The position numbers and the translations under genes are program-made. This document shows, piece by piece, positions 59,798-64,000 of a stretch of 64,000 nucleotides of DNA. Within the stretch, counting starts at the first letter, position 1. Each line of letters starts with the position of its first letter. The stretch comes from Phycomyces nitens. Lineage: Eukaryota > Mucoromycota > Mucoromycetes > Mucorales > Phycomycetaceae. Under the pieces are notes generated by a model. It was given only the letters and a program-made list of their open reading frames with translations. It was not told the DNA's origin and did not search any database. The stretch lies in the NCBI GenBank assembly GCA_022702545.1, contig JAHRBC010000006.1, positions 1,116,001 through 1,180,000 on the forward strand. The letters are read 5' to 3'.

Positions 59798-60325
59798 CTA
59801 CAATATAATGTCGTTTTGCGAAAACGTCGCGGGAACCTCGACTCTTTGCTCCTTGTTCATGACATTGACCCAAGGAGCTTGTGTTGACATTGTCCAATGT
59901 CTGATGGTGCTGTCTAGATGAAATGTGGTCAAATTTTGAAAACATATATAAACATGGTTTAGTTCAAGTTAGCTACTAACCTTGGGCGACCAAGTAATGA
60001 ATTTTGATCATTGAAAAGACATCAAAAGATGCTTTGCTATATAGCTGGACCAATGTTCTGATTATGGCCAGCATTCCAAACATAGCCTTGTAATGGTCAA
60101 AGCTTGATTTTCCTTTGTCATTCGAATTGGATCCAAAAGATACTTTTTGTCAAGAGCATTTCTGCAGCAAAATAAAAAACACACACACACACACACATTG
60201 GCTTTGATGATACCGTCAGCATTGTACTTGAATCGTCGATCATTGATTCCTTTTTGCTTTAACTGGCTAGTCATCGAATCAATTTCAATTTCTCCCCCGG
60301 AAAGAAAGAGGCGTTGTGATGTTGA
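59798..60325 (-). pseudogene. Remnant of a repeated Mucoromycota-type gene family
   Basis: Three minus-strand blocks fit one protein in order: 60325-60195 (SGGEIEIDSMTSQLKQKG, then NDRRFKYNADGIIKAN), 60165-59982 (ALDKKYLLDPIR, a one-base frame change at about 60125, then SSFDHYKAMFGMLAIIRTL and FDVFSMIKIHYLVAQ), and 59915-59798 (DSTIRHWTMSTQAPWVNVM, NKEQRVEVPATFSQNDIIL then stop). GT..AG-like sites separate the blocks. From memory this order (FKYNADGI, SFDHYKGMFGML, HWxMSTPAPGV) recurs in numerous unannotated zygomycete proteins; I cannot confirm by search. A single-base deletion and a premature stop make it non-functional as read. Function unknown. Confidence 0.5.
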
Positions 60326-61703
60326 CTATCCAGGTACTTTTGTCGTGAACTTTATAAAGTTGTCAAACAAGTACGATCTGTAACCAAATTCAGACTTTTT
60401 GTATATAAGATCAAGTCCATTACTGCTATATATATATATATATAGTCGATCCTAAAAACAAATGAGTACTGTGTCTGAGATTCTACTACTTTTTACTTGC
60501 AAGGTATTACAGATATCTACCACAAGTTATTTTTCCCTGCTAAAGGTGTGGGATCATCCAACTCAGCACGATCAAGAATATCAATACTTGTTTCCATTTC
60601 TTTATTGTTGCTCTATTTTAATAATAATAGTAATGTTAGTCTTTCTTTCTTTCTTTCTTTCTTTCTTTTGCTTTAGTATCTAGTTTGATTGCCAAGATTA
60701 ACGTACGGTGTCTAATATTTCCAGACACATCTAAATAAGAAAAGGGCTTGTTTTTTCTGTTACAAAGACCATCTTTAAAATCGAGACTCGGATATCTCAC
60801 TATAAAAGTGACGAGTTACTAATTTATGTATAGAATGTTGTCAGAAATATATGTAAAAAGAAGAAGAATAAAGAGTTTCCAGAAATCTCAAGATGCAAGT
60901 AATCATAAAGAAAACATTATCATGAAGCTTTTTATATGTGGTCTAAAATGATTAAAAATACAAGTTGGAGATTAAATATACCTTGAGAATATTATATACG
61001 GTTCTACTTGATATCTGCTTCTGTTTGCACACCAGAAAGAGATGCAACTGCTGAATTCAAGGTACCTTTATTGTACTCTATATCACTTTGCAGCATCTAT
61101 CATGGCTCAACGGCGGATCATTGGGAATCCACTAATTACTGATGATCTGTGCCAATGCTTGTCTGTGTTGGCTTTTTTGAGACAAGTGGAAAACGTTTGG
61201 CATGTTCTTTTAAGAGTACTGACTATTTTATTTTATTTTTGACAGGCATAAAACCATGCACTCCTAAAGGGCGGCATTCTTTGAACCCCCATGTTATGGG
61301 GCTGGTTTCTGTATGAAGGCTTGTTATTTTTCTTTAGACAACTAGAGAGTGTATGTGAGGTGAAGAAGAGAGTATAGAGTATATGATCATCTTGCGCAAC
61401 TTTCATTATATAGCTCGTCAGCAATGCGTGACTTTAGTATTTGGACGTCAGAATAATCATGTGTAACAGAAATCGGGTCTCACACTGCCTTTCTTTTTTT
61501 TTAAAATAAGGAAAAGATTAATTAGAAACCTTAATTTTGCTGTCGAATAATAATTAAACAACAAAGACTTCAATTAAACCTGTATAAAATCATTGAGAAT
61601 TTACACAGTTTTATAAAATTTTCTATCCAATTTTTTACAAATAATAACAACGAGGCATCTTTGTATATATATATATGAAAATATATATAAATATATATAA
61701 AAC

Positions 61704-62615
61704 ATGAGCCACACTTCATCTCCCTCGCCATCGGCTGCAACAAAGAGACAAAGTAATATTATTATGTTTATAACAAATCTTTCCAAATAACATGCTGCAG
61801 TGTTTTAATTCAAAGTATCTTTTTTTTTGGAATGTTATAAAGGGCACTCTAGAGGAGAGTGGGACGAGGAAAGAAAGCTGGTCCTCATGGAGGCATACGC
61901 CAAATTTCAGCCTTTTGGTGCGCGCTATGGACAGACGGCCAAGGCATGGAACAGAGTGTTGGATGCCGTCAATAGTGTCCATGGAGATATCTTGGCACCT
62001 CTTACCCTGAATGGTATCAAACGAAAGAAGGATACCCTCTTTGCTCAGATCAGCCCTGAATTTGAAAAGCATCGCGGCGAGAGCCTGATGAGCATAAAGG
62101 AAAAGATTCCAACAAAGGTTGGAGTGGCCACTTTTTTAGCAATGCAAGAAGTGAGTAATTCGGTACATAGTGATGAAAACAAAAACAAAAGAGAGAGAGA
62201 GAGGGTACTAAAGCAAAAAAAAAACCAATTCTATCCAAAGGAAGAAGAATACAAGGAAGACAAGCTAGTAGGAAGAAGGCGTTACAGTATCAGAGATAAT
62301 CGTGAAGAGGCCATGTCACTGGCACTATATAGAGGACAGCTTGGAGAAAGCACCAAAAGTCCGTCCGAAAATACCGTGGACTCTGAAGAGGAATCTGAAG
62401 GAGCCAAAGACACCTTGACACAAAAGATCTTGGATATACTCAAGATGGAATTAAAATATTTGGATAATGACAAGGCTAGAAATGACAAGGCTTCTGAAAC
62501 TAGAGATATAGCTGCAAGTCTTAAAAAGATTGCTAATAATTCTGAAAGAATTTCCAACAGTCTTGAAATGATAGCTACAACACTTGAGCAAGTAGTAGAA
62601 ATACTAAAGAAATGA
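61704..62615 (+). CDS. Myb/SANT (trihelix-like) protein of a PIF/Harbinger element
   Basis: Exons 61704-61752 and 61843-62615 give 273 residues. After a short Ser-rich start comes a Myb/SANT-like domain: a first helix EWDEERKLVLMEAYAKFQPF, then ARYGQTAKAWNRVLDAVN and a third helix with LNGIKRKKDTLF. The middle is highly charged (KNKRERERVLKQKKN) and the C-terminus is a heptad coiled coil (SLKKIANNSERISNSLEMIA). PIF/Harbinger transposons encode such a Myb-like partner needed for nuclear import and TIR binding of the transposase. Here it is intact and ends 77 bp before the end of the convergent transposase gene, which supports this assignment. A host-gene origin cannot be excluded. Confidence 0.7.
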
Positions 62616-62692
62616 AACCAAAAAGTATTATATTGGTTTAAATTTCACAGATGCACATAATATCTGATTAATAATATAATAAATATTTTATA

Positions 62693-63920
62693 TCAAGGCA
62701 ATGTTTTATTGGGAGCTGGTGAGATTGGAGGTTCTAACCCAAACATTGCCGTGGTTGCAGAGCCATTTATGCAAGTATGGAAGTTTTTGAACAGTGTACA
62801 AAGGATGTAAACTGTTGCAGGCTTTGTGGTGCCTCTGATTTTCATTGCATTCTCGTATTTACAATACTTGAAGTATTGGCTTACCTTGCCAAACTCCATT
62901 TCCACCTGCACCCTCACCTTTGCCATACTTCTGTTGATGGCAACTTTCAAAGCTAAGTATATATATATATATATATAAAGTGTTAGAAACCAAGTATAAA
63001 TTATAATAGTAATAGTAATATAACTTGCCATTGCCACCAATCTCATGGCCTGATCTCCATACACAGCAAAGGGAAGATCAAGGTGTAGGATCAGCCTATC
63101 CAATGTATTTTGATTCATCAAAGATCTTGGCATCATGGGCTGATCCTACGAATGGGCCGACAAGACTACTTGTGATTCCATCAGGCGTGGCAATTGCCTG
63201 GTACTTGAGGCAGTGTGCACGCTAATTTAGGATAGAAAATGTTGAATACATATATTTATATGTTTTTTAAAAGCACATTACATTACCTTCCACCCATTGT
63301 ACACACACCTCTGGTACTCATTGTCTGTTGGACGGCAGGCTTTTTGTATTGTGCCGTCAATAAAACCAACAACATTTGGAAAGAAGTGGCCTGCAATAGT
63401 TTAGATAAAATTAGCATGTAAAACCAATAAGCAATGATATTACTTTTCTGATAGATTGCCTGGGCAAACCTTTCACAGTTCTCAGGCGAGAATTGACGAG
63501 TGTCAAACTCTAGCCCATGCTTAAACTCGTTCAGTAGAATGCGTGAGAACTGGCTCACAATAGGAGTCAAGCTCCTTGCATTCATTCCCCACATATCTTC
63601 CATCAAGAGATAACGCCGTGGGAAAGCGTATCGGTAGATTACCAAAGCAAAAGCATACTCTCTTGGTACGTGCAGATCGTACCCTTTCTCACGCTTGAAA
63701 CTCATCGTCTTTGGTAGGTTCATTGCGATGCACATTCTCTCAATTTAGTTTGGAAAGAGAAAGACGGTTGTCAATACTTTTCGTTAGAGCAAAATAGGAA
63801 GGCTAGTAATATTACTTTTGCAAAAGTAAAGCGAAACTCGTGTTTGAATTCAGGATCAGTAAGAGACTCAGTGTCAAGATGCTTGTATGTTCCTTTCTTT
63901 TTTCTTTGACGGAGAGCTGT
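62693..63920 (-). pseudogene. PIF/Harbinger DDE transposase, frameshifted
   Basis: Exons (minus) >63920-63816, 63738-63444, 63390-63287, 63221-63025 and 62952-62693. Blocks: DPEFKHEFRFTFAK, then LPKTMSF...VPREYAFALVIYRYAFPRRY, NVVGFIDGTIQKACRPT with the first catalytic Asp (IDGT) and a C-terminal YNGWK, then GPFVGSAHDAKIF with the second Asp, LPFAVYGDQA, and AKVRVQVEMEFGK with the third acidic residue (E of VEMEFG). All three DDE residues are kept. A one-base surplus in the A4/T4 run at 63108-63111 shifts frame between DAKIFDES and the TLDRLILHLDLPF block; with one base less the remaining exons join in frame. So it is a recent pseudogene or a sequencing indel. The N-terminal exon(s) may extend past 63920. 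Confidence 0.75.
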
Positions 63921-64000
63921 CTAGCTTTGAGTGATTGGATAAGCAATCAATGTACGGTTGTGTATTCTCATTCTTTTTTTTAAAAAAAGGTTGTTGAATT
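63921..64000. other. Window end
   Basis: AT-rich; possible upstream intron or 5' region of the Harbinger transposase. Nothing else recognised. Confidence 0.3.

Larger units (their letters stand above)
55884..61703. other. 5.8-kb gene-poor, AT-rich region
   Basis: No intact gene is seen. It holds a decayed repeat-family gene (59798-60325, separate entry), AT runs (57305-57340, 57381-57399, 57930-57957, 60428-60443), two TTTC microsatellites, a GCCGGACCT tandem at 58778-58806, and a weak protein-like stretch at 56850-57045 that might be an old retroelement endonuclease fragment (contains SICIYNPPKS). A 54-codon ATG ORF at 56260-56424 with one hydrophobic helix is not supported further. Confidence 0.45.
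61704..63920. mobile_element. PIF/Harbinger DNA transposon (limits not found)
   Basis: A Myb-like gene (+) and DDE transposase (-) arranged tail to tail are the two-gene complement of PIF/Harbinger elements. Coordinates cover only the genes. No convincing TIRs or 3-bp target duplications were found between 61400 and 64000, so the right end may lie outside the window. Confidence 0.65.

Noticed and set aside
1..64000. tRNA and rRNA genes
   Set aside because: I looked for B-box-like words and cloverleaf stems by eye and found none convincing; a covariance-model scan would be decisive.

Overview
The window is nuclear DNA from a fungus, most likely an early-diverging one (Mucoromycota such as Mucorales, Phycomyces-like). 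Genes are short, rich in small introns (about 45-90 nt) and separated by AT-rich spacers full of microsatellites. The gene set contains things lost from yeasts and most Dikarya (an Slo1/BK-type potassium channel, Integrator subunit 11, a TrhO/TSTD2-like rhodanese) beside fungus-specific genes (MHR1/mL67, Uds1). The lineage is inferred from gene content; no rRNA or other phylogenetic marker is present. Exon joins were worked out by hand from GT/GC..AG sites, reading frame and family similarity; almost every multi-exon model closes as an exact multiple of three.

Layout. 0-12 kb: translin (5' end off or hidden), ZW10 with a tryptophan/acidic tail, a two-finger C2H2 factor, a mitochondrial-looking TrhO/rhodanese protein, a Uds1 coiled-coil protein, and MHR1/mL67. 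12.3-17.9 kb: a transposon graveyard. It has an intact HTH-only protein derived from a Tc1-like transposase, a pair of ~170-bp inverted repeats 5 kb apart, two MITE-like elements, a broken gene of a repeated family with a GE-x-K motif, and two dead Tc1/mariner transposases, one with recognisable TIRs and TA target duplication. 18-32 kb: flotillin, PRP17/CDC40, mitochondrial glycerol-3-phosphate dehydrogenase, a GNAT acyltransferase, a bZIP factor, PEX16 and a 63-residue small protein. 33.5-47.5 kb: eS25, a 22-exon BK channel, INTS11, a Sel1-repeat protein, a small hydrophobic protein and eS7. 48.5-56 kb: a membrane-anchored kelch protein, a mucin-like wall-sensor-like protein and an SLC35A nucleotide-sugar transporter. 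56-61.7 kb: gene-poor, holding a decayed repeat-family gene. 61.7-63.9 kb: a PIF/Harbinger element with its Myb/SANT-like protein and a frameshifted DDE transposase arranged tail to tail.

The genes are independent housekeeping and regulatory units, not a cluster for one pathway. Neighbours are often convergent (ZW10/C2H2, flotillin/PRP17, BK/INTS11, eS7/kelch, mucin-like/SLC35A) or divergent (C2H2/TrhO, GUT2/GNAT, INTS11/Sel1). The most notable items are the fungal BK channel lacking the acidic calcium bowl, INTS11, the COPI-type tail on ZW10, two GC-AG introns, a 17-nt microexon, and the nested transposon locus.
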